Shown: positions 43,101-47,110 of the stretch, in pieces
How positions within the stretch are numbered: position 1 is the stretch's first letter
Layout: every line of letters starts with the position of its first letter
Assembly (NCBI RefSeq): GCF_006170445.1
Contig: NZ_VCNA01000001.1
Coordinates: 558,001 to 622,000 of the forward strand
Source of the DNA: Brevibacillus dissolubilis
GTDB taxonomy: Bacteria; Bacillota; Bacilli; Brevibacillales; Brevibacillaceae
Direction of reading: 5' to 3'
DNA: 64,000 nucleotides
The notes under the pieces: model-generated
The model's database searches: none
What the model saw: only the letters and a program-made list of their open reading frames with translations
Told to the model about the DNA's origin: nothing
Program-made: the position numbers and the translations under genes

Positions 43101-44553
43101 ACCCAATCTCCGCTGCCGCCATCAAAAATTGGTCGGCTTCTACCAGCTGCTGCTGGGAAAATCTATGGTAAGCATCAAAGTGCAAATTTTCACACTTATC
43201 GATGAACTTATGGACAATTTTCGGTTCAAGACAATGGACCTCCAGGATGATCAAGCCATGCTTGCCTGTGACAGATGACCACCGATTCAGATGCTCGACC
43301 AAGCTCTGCATAACGGTGGTCGCTGGGATGCTGTTCCCTTCCCTGTCCACATAGACGGCTCCAGTCGGGATATTGGCCCGTGCCTCTGCCGCCGCAGGAT
43401 CTGCCGGAGGAATATAAGGACGGTCATGATCCAAAAAGGAACGGACATGCAAAATATTCTCTACGTCGGTAATGCCGATCTTTTTCAAGTCTGCAATCAG
43501 CTGTTCAGGATCGTTGATATCGCCTTTGATGACGATGTGATCGATCTCTCTTAATGTATGGGTCGTTGCTGCCAGTGCTTTTTCATTAAAATCGGCTCCA
43601 ATCAGCTTAACCGGATACTGGTCAAGATATTGGCCCCGCAGTGATTTGTTTTTGATGATGTTATACATTTTTTGCAGGAGTGAACCATCTCCACACCCCA
43701 TGTCTGCTATGTATCGGGGCTGTTCCGCAATCGGCGTCTGGTTGAAGATTTCCAGAATGATCTCTTCCATGTCGGTAAAATACTTTTCATGCTGAAATCC
43801 ACTGCCGATAACATTGAGCGTACGGTCTACATGCAGCTCGTGACCGGACTCGTCCCGCTGAAACACGGATTTGCAATCGCCGAAGATCACTTCGTCCATC
43901 TTGGACAGCATCGGTCTGTAGGAAGCCACGGATGCCGTGATAAAAATCCGATCCGCAATAAAACGGCCCATGTCCGAAAACATGAAGGCTCCTTCTTTTT
44001 CGGTCAACCAGCCTTGATGGGTAAACAAATCCTTGATCTCATTACGTACAACCGGGGTTACTTTTGAAAACAAGGTGGCGTTTAGATCGTTTGAGTTGCT
44101 CTGCAGCATGCCTTTTTCTTTCAACGTAAGCAGCAGCGGCATCACCAACAAGCCATCCAGAAATTCGGAATACAAGGTTTCCTGGAAGCCCCAACGCTGG
44201 TTGGACAACCCGATCCACTTTTTGAGACTCTTTCTTTTCCGGTTCTTGGTCAGATAATCATCCATCGGAAACGCCATCAGTTCCATGATGTCGGCTGGAA
44301 TCTGATCACGCTTCTTTGCTTCAGAAGTCAGCAGATACTCCGATTTGCTGTTTTTTAAGACCCAGTTCAACGACTCCATGATATGCAACGCGATCTGGAG
44401 GTGGCCGCTGTTCGCCTGCAGCTTGTTTACCAGGTCATCAAAAGAAACGGGTTGTTCTGTATGTAATACCTCAAAAAGCCCTTGCTTTTTGCAGGCAAGA
44501 ATAACTGGAACGGTGACATAACCATGTGCGTAATTATTCAAAATAGTTAACAT
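25783..44553 (-). CDS. trans-AT PKS with methyltransferase/pseudo-GNAT loader (6,256 aa)
   Basis: Probably the first polyketide-building protein, because it carries its own starter-unit loader. Domain order: methyltransferase, GNAT-like domain, ACP, ACP; KS-KR-ACP; KS0-DH*-ACP; KS-(inactive ACP-like insert)-KR-ACP; KS0-DH*-ACP; KS-ACP; and a C-terminal docking tail ending in a Leu/Asp/Glu-rich helix. No AT occurs anywhere, so malonyl units come from a trans AT not seen here. Three KSs have HGTGT; two have it replaced (EANASGS, EVNGSGS) and are predicted non-elongating. The ATG at 44553 is preceded by AGGGGTG with 6-nt spacing. Upstream, between this gene and the pentapeptide-repeat gene, sits a strong intrinsic terminator (44685-44744), so expression needs either readthrough or a local promoter that I could not identify. 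Downstream the hybrid PKS/NRPS starts after 19 nt. Confidence 0.95.
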   Translation of the reverse strand: MLTILNNYAHGYVTVPVILACKKQGLFEVLHTEQPVSFDDLVNKLQANSGHLQIALHIMESLNWVLKNSKSEYLLTSEAKKRDQIPADIMELMAFPMDDYLTKNRKRKSLKKWIGLSNQRWGFQETLYSEFLDGLLVMPLLLTLKEKGMLQSNSNDLNATLFSKVTPVVRNEIKDLFTHQGWLTEKEGAFMFSDMGRFIADRIFITASVASYRPMLSKMDEVIFGDCKSVFQRDESGHELHVDRTLNVIGSGFQHEKYFTDMEEIILEIFNQTPIAEQPRYIADMGCGDGSLLQKMYNIIKNKSLRGQYLDQYPVKLIGADFNEKALAATTHTLREIDHIVIKGDINDPEQLIADLKKIGITDVENILHVRSFLDHDRPYIPPADPAAAEARANIPTGAVYVDREGNSIPATTVMQSLVEHLNRWSSVTGKHGLIILEVHCLEPKIVHKFIDKCENLHFDAYHRFSQQQLVEADQFLMAAAEIGLFPNQDTFRKYPKTMPFGRITLSHFTPREYTVRYAQERDLPALELLEEKCWEPGLRTPVSVLRKRLEQYPEGQLVLELDQQVVGVTYSQRVLSRADVKTHSIDTVESLHQKEGTIVQLLGVNILPEMQHRNLGDQLLEFMLQRCSLMSGIQSVIGISRCKDYPNHADLTPKEYIALRNDQGRLVDTTLRFHELHGAKIKELIPNYRPLDLKNQGYGVLLEYDIHTRKRAEIQVKQAKQLHQENQVNQAIQVNHESIKQAEKEKLRHAAIAQQKKSIQAFVENTITFILGKSKEDAFALTRPLMEMGLDSADLLELNEQISYNYQIQLQPTFFFTYKTAERIIAYLQEHVEIEEVELEVEETEIQANQEIQENQAKQVNLANQANQTNEAIQTNTEHAEKEKLRQAAAVQQTKAAIQEFVENTITFILGKSKEDAFALTRPLMEMGLDSADLLELNEQISYKYQIQLKSTFFFTYNTAERIIAYLLENVEVEIEDVELESEHVAANAEAEKHADTEERAETAHAATPTKNDVAIIGISCRLPGGVRRKEQLWELLLEGKDVVGKMPEGRWSWSWHIDPVNEHRGIDQGGFLEDISRFDASFFRLSPKEAELMDPQQRILLELSWGCLEDAGYAAKEVSGSKTGVFIGASGSDYNRVLDQNLEEIEAHFAIGVSMAALPNRLSYFYDFNGPSIQIDTACSSSLVAVHEAVKSLQEGECDQALVGGINIMCYPSNSIAYYKAGMLSKDGKCKTFDKEANGFVRGEGAVMVLLKPLEQALRDQDTVYAVIKGTVTNHGGQAGGLTVPNPDKQAELLIQAYQAAKVEPETVGYIEAHGTGTSLGDPIEISGLKEAFSQLSKTNGKNQVPHCGLGSIKTNIGHLEAAAGIVGLLKVVLSMQHKTLPASLHFHELNPHISLSDTPFYIVNKNQPWGLPEGQPLRRAGVSSFGSGGANAHVVLEEAPVITRETSRQKPCYLIGLSAKTEKALQQKEQDLALWLGKEGQHHQLSDISATLLVGRESFGVRSAFVVSDIRELQEKLQSVLTNGEAEGYYRVSHTEKRKQIEPLFEQVGQTILKELSAGPALSESEYGNKLTALADLYAKGYDLNWKELFANEQVIRISLPTYPFEGKRYWVTELAGGKSSGSNTADRTELTTPRSIRYLKKQWEPCTAAAASRRFDRTIAIIKTNETEELAEQLAPYFAKSQLVDLRDLTSQLLQPETEWKNVDGVIDLTGCGVDTDESLEWMAWLQQWIEHGHREGLMLLGVTKGLESYLNPSVNLSGAARAGLYRMLQSEYGHLRSRHMDVEQGIDNRTLAQQIASEFCIDAEDAEDAEVCYRNGERYRAELREYHSENDPDRTLAFPEDKVLWITGGTRGLGYLCAQHFVTKYGVKRLVLTGREAFPPRDQWESTLHQNTSISQKIKAIQALEAQGVQVEVLSVSLTDQYALQQSLQEMKKTLGPVGGVIHCAGADDTQNPAFIRKATNRIQQVLDPKVTGLHNLYQCFKYEPLEFFVLFSSVSAIIPTLASGQSDYATANAYMDYAAEANHRYAPIVSIQWPNWKETGMGEVKNKAYQQTGLLSHTNAEGLQLLDTILAKKIGPVVLPAVVNPDMWKPQQLMQRKGQEAVAAGVQGVRSAQVAPSQSLSTVDLSADTESLVNATQTWLISLFSKELKMDPANMQVDTPFQDYGVDSIFLAQILRSVNQLAKADLDPSILYEYPTIELFAAWLTSTYATSLIGALGKTTAQPDSRRTPETIAAKPASSSVESHDSRPLKRERHDNNPHSSDIAVIGLSCRFPGAADLEGYWRLLSEGRSAIRPVPAERWGYQNQYYAGMLDNVTHFDPAFFFIPENDARAMDPQALVLLEETLRVWYHAGYTHQEMKGKSVGVYLGGRSQHRPDESSLRQAQNPIVAAGQNYLAANLSHFFDLRGPSMVLDTACSSALVVMHMAIQALNSGEIESALVGGVSLLTTDDAHRMFEQRDILNPEPAFHAFDQRANGVVLGEGVGMVLLKTVEQALADGDQIYAVIKATAINNDGRTAGPATPNLQAQKEVMQTALNKSGKRADEISYVEANASGSTVTDLLELKAIQSIYRSDDSTPLGLGSVKPNIGHPLSAEGIAGFIKVVLMLQNQQYVPFLSGEQPTKHFDIESSPFYFARNRKEWGNRPRVAAINCFADGGTNAHVILEAWEDLSARQVKRHPIAPPELNKVAILPRKVVTPPAILASQSKEFVATKTISVNDPILYHHRVYGQPLLPGLAYIDMLYQVFSERGHDYSRLELRNLTFYNPLIVGEDYRVQLRIECSQMSEGHWQIRVEGQEESNGVVSADKKQYITAEMHHVDPVVFDETLNLHAIKQSATQIKSMEDLYARSRSQELVHTGFIKAEGKVYEAQASTLVELSLGEEALPSAGDFLFHPTLIDASAVGSGLFPAWYEGEPRLFLPLHYESFRASALMQSRCLTRIQASSVQQKKELLYLTMEFFDESGKKIGELRKFINKLVREAGLINPNRATSPQPAVEAQAVSHSYSHLETSIRESAATSANSSQSTSLSPSSGTASSVEFEAFLRKLMAERLNKPVDQIDIHAGYYEMGLTSRGLLEVVTAIENKIETTLVPTLLFEYTTIAELAGYLTENYGQAGTVSQDAVQVQAAPDYPTKSESPVTMQATASKPVAEGHMSVRSNANVTNPAVTGDVAIIGMAGRYPGAKNLQEFWTNLKAGKDCITEIPTSRWESRQFDGLNSPSGKPLSKWGGFIDESDCFDPQFFRISPREAETMDPQERLFLQTCWEAMEDAGYTPVTVVKPRGQSKRRPVGVFAGVMHKDYAFIGHEALSAGQPFPLSLNYAQIPNRVSYFCNFHGPSIAIDTVCSSSLTAVHYAVESIRHGDCEVALAGGVNLSLHPNKYLTYGMMDLHSSDGYCRTFGKGGDGYVSAEGIGAVLLKPLHKAIEDGDQIYAVIKGSTINHVGTVSGITVPSPVAQADMIVACLEKTGIHPRTISYVEAHGTGTSLGDPIEIQGLERAYRQFTQDKQFCAIGSVKSNMGHAESAAGISGLHKVALNLYHKTLVPSLHSDELNPYIHFEKSPFYVQQQMAEWKQPVIVENGREVRYPRRAALSSFGATGSNAHVILEEYIPAESELHQSPTSTQTKNRSVIVPLSAKNKDRLQAYAEKLHGYLKGLSVDNDHQQGQEGNKTSPAQTLESAIRKVLASLIHVEEDRIEVEEEWNEYGIDAVQIMQIQQQLQEELKVELKIKLDQHSTIASVATDLMEQQREAAEAYHSRTKTEEPRVSTSHAQINLADLAYTLQVGRNAMEERVVFIVSSIQELLAKLEAYLQQTSGIEQCYQGHVKQNKEIIQLLTTDEDSQELIYKWIMKGKLGKIAELWTTGLEVNWQLLYGETKPRRMSLPTYPFARERYWVPEFENSNQVRVSPAGSTVQAASSDRRVKYLQKTWKEAPKPKLEENHGDLVIYHNRSTQALAECLAESFGSAVLLEAGQLGDGWQQQVEKCAVWVNLADIQEPMVSLESIPYLQQLIENRSANGLTLIHVTMGLEAFHNDQVNIDGAALTGLYRMLQSEYTSLTSRHVDLDPKEDNLITLAKIIQSEIQVQTKAVEVCYRAGVRYESVLTDSGMSQSDSRRTEHKTLSFRDDQVLLVTGGTRGLGMLCARHMVGKYGVKKLVLTGRETLPDRSEWAQLEQFSSSVQEKIKSIQSIEKQGVTVKVLSIPLDDADAVHSAIASIESSMGHISGVIHAAGLADTINPAFIRKNKESIARVLSPKVAGTENLMRSMKPEHVEFVILFSSVSAAVPTLGAGQSDYAMGNAFMDYFAQVHASILPLVSVQWPSWKETGFGEIKNQAYLNTGFHSITDAEGLRILDEILSGMDASAPVIMPVVVPSGWTPDHLLNTETRTAVKEVPSQGNGKAEQATMVIGQKAGTDAIQQATAFLRSIFESELKLKPGQLEGDVSFADFGVDSILMAQILQKMNLALDVRIDPSILLEYSTLDSLAVWFAETHQDKLDMGGDAQDEAPILSEKTAAPVKSVVEEKANAQAVITPERVQVQNSQPLAHNEQPLPHNEQPDAMAPAPQVTHAEPTRSTVSEDIAIVGMACRFPGAESLEAYWELLSGGQRAIQKVPETCWGTANDYYAGLVEDIYGIDPAFFTLPAEDVKAMDPQAIVLLEEGMKAIYHAGYTLQEVNGANIGVYIGARTIGETDKALTENARNPIRVVGQNYLAANISQAFNFSGPSMVIDTACSSSLVAMQVATDALQGGSVNAALVGGISLLTSPYVHELFDRRNLLQPEGEFHILDRRASGVVLGEGCGVVMIKTLSQALRDGDNIYAVMKGIAINNDGRTAGPAIPNIHAQKDVMQAALTKSGCTPDQIGYLEVNGSGSEVTDLLEVKAVESVYRTEASRPLYLGSMKPNIGHPLCAKGIASLIKVALILEKQSLVPFLSGKEPLEHFSLERANFKLADKKTPHAIQYAAINCFADGGTNAHVILGQYHVHSYNPTRRPLALPVMKRVNARTLAPMKSEALVRVADDSILVHTFTKSLVWSDVLSADHPILRNHKVFEESVLPGLAWIDLLYQWCGEAGLAYRSLELKDLSIYRPLIVTEGHPAKLTIRATSQGKDCWMLQVFGSDTASELGADEVLYVSADMHRVEAVPYAETADVAQISGLAHETVDMHDVYSDYVQKSLVHLGAMKTRGTVLIGEHDCWVHVTVDEENYRSSDPYLFHPALIDGSVVGASGTLLRKIADTSKLYLPLYYGSFHASEPFGRECYTRIQNASITVTDELVTLSLEFFSTDGRKIGELTNLKLKAVRDNSFGKKTSAFPLESIQATERSRAKELIQAKERIQAKERILASELPETQGSHETLESLVKSMIAAQLGVSEQEVNQNKGYYDLGLDSIMLLDVVKELGTAIGVKLSPTLLFEHATISSLCDYLKREYSAEIAGVLSKKVTSPSRAGDQAGNHEAKKPATNHSSGIKDVAVIGIAGRYPQSGNLEEFWKNLYEGVDCITEIPSTRWDHSRLDGVTSPTGRPMSKWGGFISDVDCFDAGFFGIAPEEAAQMDPQERQFLEVCWEGIENAGYTPDNLVTPIGEYNRRLVGVFVGVMHQDYAMLQSEESRNGRTIPLALSTSTIANRVSYVCNFHGPSMAVDTVCASSLSAIHLALESIYSGESQVAIAGGVNLSLHPGKYQSYGLMDMHSSDGRCRSFGVGGDGYVSSEGVGVVILKPLDQALADQDAIYAVIKSSAVNHVGKSSGMHVPNPVAQASVIKDCLDKAGIDPETIGYVEAHGTGTMLGDSIEVDALTSAYRKYTQSKGYCALGSVKSTIGHAESAAGISGVTRAILQLHHKKLLHTLHGNELNPYLELDESPFYLPDQVTDWSEDKIRKGNVRRAAVSAIGATGSNAHIILEEAPVCTDISSDVIDTVDVSQGVLIPVSANTQEALIAYIRKLADFMDSDHTVTLSRLAFTLQTGRVALKVRFITWATSLDEVRDRFQQFLSGRTQMPNTWYGQCDELSSGSGVFDGEELAQMLSQWREKGRLDKIAELWVKGCTINWKALYSHSPGRLHLPTYPFAKESYWITVAPEETASEPHIALHDTEQKVPQAKHTTNEDTVSFIRTADAEAGQYDQISLSRSEKAILFCRKLVSDALEIPVGSVRVDDGFFEMGLSSAAIVSMTTEIAEKIDPKILPSRLFTYTTVSELAAFFTESYPSALDNLLVIQHDENKSSKQAAKARNGHDVQSQDQRLLDALQELENGFLDIDEVLPLLD
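28265..30825 (-). other. Second non-elongating KS0 - DH-like - ACP half-module
   Basis: The KS keeps Cys (DTACSSS near residue 4729) and NIGHPLC, but HGTGT reads NGSGS. The DH-like domain has HKVFEESVLP (HxxxExxxxP; the Gly is Glu) near residue 5046 and DGSVV instead of DxxxQ/H near 5218. The ACP has LGLDSIM near residue 5384. It is a close paralog of the half-module at 35.2-37.8 kb. The DH-ACP linker contains a six-residue tandem repeat (28532-28621). Confidence 0.85.
28532..28621. repeat. 18-bp tandem repeat, five units, in DH-ACP linker
   Basis: Five head-to-tail imperfect 18-bp units (consensus GCTTGGATACGTTCTTTT on the plus strand) encode a hexapeptide series of the IQAKER type on the minus strand. 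The units are in frame and look like a helical charged spacer expanded by slippage. Confidence 0.85.
31080..35045 (-). other. Module KS - (inactive ACP-like insert) - KR-ACP
   Basis: The KS has IDTVCSSS (Cys near residue 3343), EAHGTGT and NMGHAES. In the post-KS region an ACP-like helical domain is inserted, with YGIDAVQ in place of the usual GxDSx motif, so it cannot carry phosphopantetheine. The post-KS fold then resumes up to PTYPFARERYW. The KR has TGGTRGLG near residue 4134 and a Tyr in QSDYAMGN. The ACP has FGVDSIL near residue 4451. Confidence 0.85.
35215..37760 (-). other. Non-elongating KS0 - DH-like - ACP half-module
   Basis: The KS keeps Cys (DTACSSA near residue 2418) and NIGHPLS, but HGTGT is replaced by NASGS, so decarboxylative condensation is not expected. 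The DH-like domain has HRVYGQPLLP (HxxxGxxxxP near residue 2731) but DASAV instead of DxxxQ/H near residue 2902. The ACP has MGLTSRG. With the preceding KS-KR-ACP it forms a bimodule that could dehydrate or shift a double bond. Confidence 0.85.
37910..41515 (-). other. Module KS-KR-ACP (first elongation)
   Basis: The KS has IDTACSSS (Cys near residue 1178), EAHGTGT and NIGHLEA. The KR has TGGTRGLG near residue 1856 and a Tyr in QSDYATAN. The ACP has YGVDSIF, with its serine near residue 2172. There is no DH; dehydration or isomerisation would have to occur in the following KS0-DH*-ACP half. Confidence 0.88.
41651..41858. repeat. Direct repeat copy 1 (second loader ACP)
   Basis: About 208 bp nearly identical to 42067-42275. 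Both encode the loader ACPs, with the same FVENTITFILGKSKEDAFAL context and identical serine motifs. The copies are separated by an Asn/Gln/Glu-rich linker, which points to recent duplication or ongoing gene conversion. Confidence 0.88.
42067..42275. repeat. Direct repeat copy 2 (first loader ACP)
   Basis: Partner of the repeat at 41651-41858. Differences are mostly synonymous or third-position changes. It encodes the first of the tandem loader ACPs. Confidence 0.88.
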
Positions 44554-44684
44554 GTTTTCACCCCTAGTATCAACTAAAAAAATAACTCGTAAGCGTCTCT
44601 TCGTTACCCAGCCATGTGTGTGGCGCGCTCAAGCACGTATCTGTGAACGAGTGACTGTTACGTTCCTCTATAAATAGAAAAAAG

Positions 44685-44744
44685 ACACCGCTTCGGTCTG
44701 ACCGTGCCGAGTTCAAGACTCTTGTGCACCAGACGAAGCGGTGT
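44685..44744. terminator. Strong bidirectional intrinsic terminator inside the operon
   Basis: The arms at 44685-44700 and 44730-44744 pair over about 15 bp with one bulged base (core ACACCGCTTCG). The loop is about 29 nt. Runs of six T follow in each direction. On the minus strand it lies between the pentapeptide-repeat gene and the 6,256-residue PKS. The remaining ~130 bp up to the PKS start shows no convincing sigma-A promoter. The stop of the upstream gene is 49 nt before the hairpin. Confidence 0.88.
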
Positions 44745-44793
44745 TTTTTCGATTATGGTTCCAGCTGGCAATCAGATCGGGTTGAAAACAGGG

Positions 44794-45699
44794 CTACATG
44801 TTGCCCCAATGCTCTGGACGGGTGAGTGCCGCAGGGATTCGTGTGCTGGCATCCCCTTTTGCCGCGTTGAGCTGGGATTGGGTCAAGAAAATACTCTTGG
44901 AAAGGTCTGCCCCTCTCAGGTCAGCATCACGGAAGTCGGCTCCGATGAAATCTGCGCCTCTCAGGTCGGTCCCTCTCAGGTTCGCGGCAATCAGGTAGGC
45001 TCCACGCAGGTTGGCTCCGCGCAGATCCTCTTTTCTAAGATCAGCACCGATCAGGTCGGCTCCGCGGCCGATCTGCTTCTTGCGACCTCCGCCTCCGTTA
45101 CGCGCTCCTCCTGTACGGGCCTTCTGCGCACGACGGGCTTCGGTGCGCACCAGCTCACTGGTCTGGACAAGCACCGTATTCACGGTTGCCCGATGCATGG
45201 TCACGTCCAGTTTGACAAGCTCATCTGCGCTGAGGTTCGTCAGGCGTTCTGTCGCTTCGATCATGGACTGGATCTCCCCATGGATCGACTGGGCTGCACG
45301 TAACGTCAGCGCTTCGGTCAGATACCAGAGCAATTCATGGAGCTGCATCATTTTTAAAAGAGATTGGTACATTTGATTCGAAGTGTCCGGATTTTTCTGC
45401 CAGTCTTGTCCGGCGAAGGTGTCTTGGGATACCTTCTGTCCTGCGCCAAAACAGTCAAAAGTGATACAGCCCTTCAGGCCTCGTTTACTCAGACTTTGGT
45501 GAACGGAACAACGAAAATCTGGCTGTAGGTTCAGGCAAGGCTGCCCCGCATCCTTGTCGACTGGAAAACCTTCCGATGCTGAAAATCGCAAGGCGACACA
45601 GCACAAGCCGAAACATTTTTCACAGTCACCTTGCAGATGTCGGCGACTCTTACCCTGGGAGGATACATCTTGTCCCTTATTTTCAAAAGGTTGATTCAT
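44794..45699 (-). CDS. Pentapeptide-repeat protein with N-terminal Cys-rich segment (301 aa)
   Basis: The N-terminal ~75 residues contain a dense cysteine pattern (CEKCFGLCC, then QPCLNL, FRCSVH, GCITFDCFG), which suggests a metal or Fe-S site. A helical middle follows (about residues 90-185), then a basic Gly/Arg-rich hinge. Residues about 213-270 are pentapeptide repeats of the A(D/N)LRG type (for example GANLRGAYL, GTDLRGADF). Proteins of this layout are widespread, but I know of no assigned function. Some PKS/NRPS clusters use pentapeptide-repeat proteins to protect gyrase. Those are mostly repeat; here the repeat is only about 12 units, so a gyrase-shield role is doubtful. GAGGTG 8 nt before the ATG at 45699 serves as ribosome binding site. 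The gene follows the NRPS by 68 nt and is followed by the terminator at 44685-44744. Confidence 0.88.
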   Translation of the reverse strand: MNQPFENKGQDVSSQGKSRRHLQGDCEKCFGLCCVALRFSASEGFPVDKDAGQPCLNLQPDFRCSVHQSLSKRGLKGCITFDCFGAGQKVSQDTFAGQDWQKNPDTSNQMYQSLLKMMQLHELLWYLTEALTLRAAQSIHGEIQSMIEATERLTNLSADELVKLDVTMHRATVNTVLVQTSELVRTEARRAQKARTGGARNGGGGRKKQIGRGADLIGADLRKEDLRGANLRGAYLIAANLRGTDLRGADFIGADFRDADLRGADLSKSIFLTQSQLNAAKGDASTRIPAALTRPEHWGNM

Positions 45700-45767
45700 G
45701 TTCTTTTCACCTCAGACTCCAAAATATATCATGTTCATCCATTGTGACATGCGCCTGTTGCGCGTCC

Positions 45768-47110
45768 TTACTGAACCAATACCGGCTTTTGGCTTCTGGC
45801 ACTGGATTTGATGTCTGACACGAGCTGTGACACACTCACATCCGGCTGTTGCACGACCGCCTTGAGAATACCGAGATATTGATCCATCATGACTTCCATG
45901 GTCGCATGTTTGAAAAGGTCAGCATTGTATTCGAGATAGCCCTGTACGTGTGATGAGGTCTCATGAAGCACCAGATTCAGGTCGAATTTGGCAACCCCTT
46001 TGCTCATCTCTACAGGAACTAATGACAATCCAGTCGAGTCTTGCTCTGGCTCCAGATCAGGAATTCGGATCAGGTTGAACATGACGTCAAACAATCGCGA
46101 ATGTCCTGCCGCATCAGAAGCAGAACGCAGCGTCTCCGCCACTCTGGTGAACGGCACATCCTTATTCGCGTATGCCTCTGTGGCGACTTGTCTGGTCTTG
46201 ATCATCAGGTCACTGTACCGCATCCCTCTGGTGATACCGATCCGCATCACGACCAGGTTGGCAAAATAACCGATGACACCATCCAGCTCGACACGCGAAC
46301 GGTTAGACACAGGTGAACCTACACAGATATCTGTCTGCTCGGTATAGCCGCTCAGGAGCGCTGAGTACGCAGACAAGAGCACCATATACAGTGTCACGCC
46401 GTTCTGCTGGCAGAATTGGTGTAACTCGTTCACCAGCGCAGATGGCAAGGTTAATTCAAGACTTGCCCCTTTTGCGTTAGGGTTTTCCGTACGGGCAAAG
46501 TCGGTGAGAAGCTGTAATCCCCCGCTGCAATCAGCAAGTGTCTTCTGCCAGTAATCGGCCTGCGCATCAAGCCGCTCTTGGTCGATGGCTTTTCGCTGCC
46601 AGACGGCAAAATCGCTGTATTGGATCGCAGGCATCGGGAATTCGGTCTGAACAGGTTGGCAGAAGTCCTCATAAAGCGCCTTGAGTTCTCCCAGCAGCAC
46701 ACCGGTCGACCAGCCGTCAAACAGCCCCCACGGACGGGAAATCATCATATAGTGTTCATCGTTGCGGAGTTCCACCCAGTGGAACCGGAACAGATGACGG
46801 TCATTTCGGTTAAACGGACGTTTCTTCTCCTCTTGGCACAATTCGACGAACTGGGCTTCGGTTTCAATCTTGCTGAGCTGGATTGTGAACACAGACGGTG
46901 GATGTACCATCTGTCTGACCTCTCCCGCCACATCGATGAAGCTGGTACGCAGCATCTCATGTCGTGCGACGAGTTGATTGACACTTCGCAGAAGCGCCTC
47001 CAGATTGACCTCACCTGTCACATGATACGTAGAGAGGACATTTTCGTGGCTCGGCACATAATCATCTTCGGAGCGCAGGAACCACAGCTCACCCTGCTCC
47101 AGAGAAAGCG
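45768..47110 (-). other. Terminal condensation-like domain without HHxxxDG histidines
   Basis: The fold is recognisable from SLEQGELWFL, RHEMLRTSF, IQYSDFAVWQR and the VGSPVSNRSR region. The active-site motif reads SRPWGLFDGWS, so both histidines are missing while the DG is retained. No domain follows, so it may be a structural relic, a docking platform, or a release domain with another mechanism. Confidence 0.82.

Larger units (their letters stand above)
41535..44553 (-). other. Loading module: MT - pseudo-GNAT - ACP - ACP
   Basis: Residues 1-510 are a winged-helix-like N-terminal part followed by a SAM-binding fold (IADMGCGDGS at 282-291) with His-rich stretches (HVRSFLDHDRPY near 369-380, EVHCLEP near 438, AYHRFS near 461). 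Residues 513-705 are a GNAT fold. Two ACPs follow, with serines at 793 and 932 in identical MEMGLDSADL contexts. The order matches starter modules such as those of apratoxin, gephyronic acid and saxitoxin. In those, the MT methylates malonyl-ACP and the pseudo-GNAT decarboxylates it to a propionyl- or isobutyryl-type starter. That function is inference from domain order; true acetyl transfer by the GNAT is the alternative. Confidence 0.8.

Noticed and set aside
44794-45699. Pentapeptide-repeat protein called as a Qnr/MfpA gyrase-protection protein
   Set aside because: Only about 12 repeats and a large Cys-rich N-terminal part, against the full-length repeat of Qnr/MfpA. Kept as unknown function.
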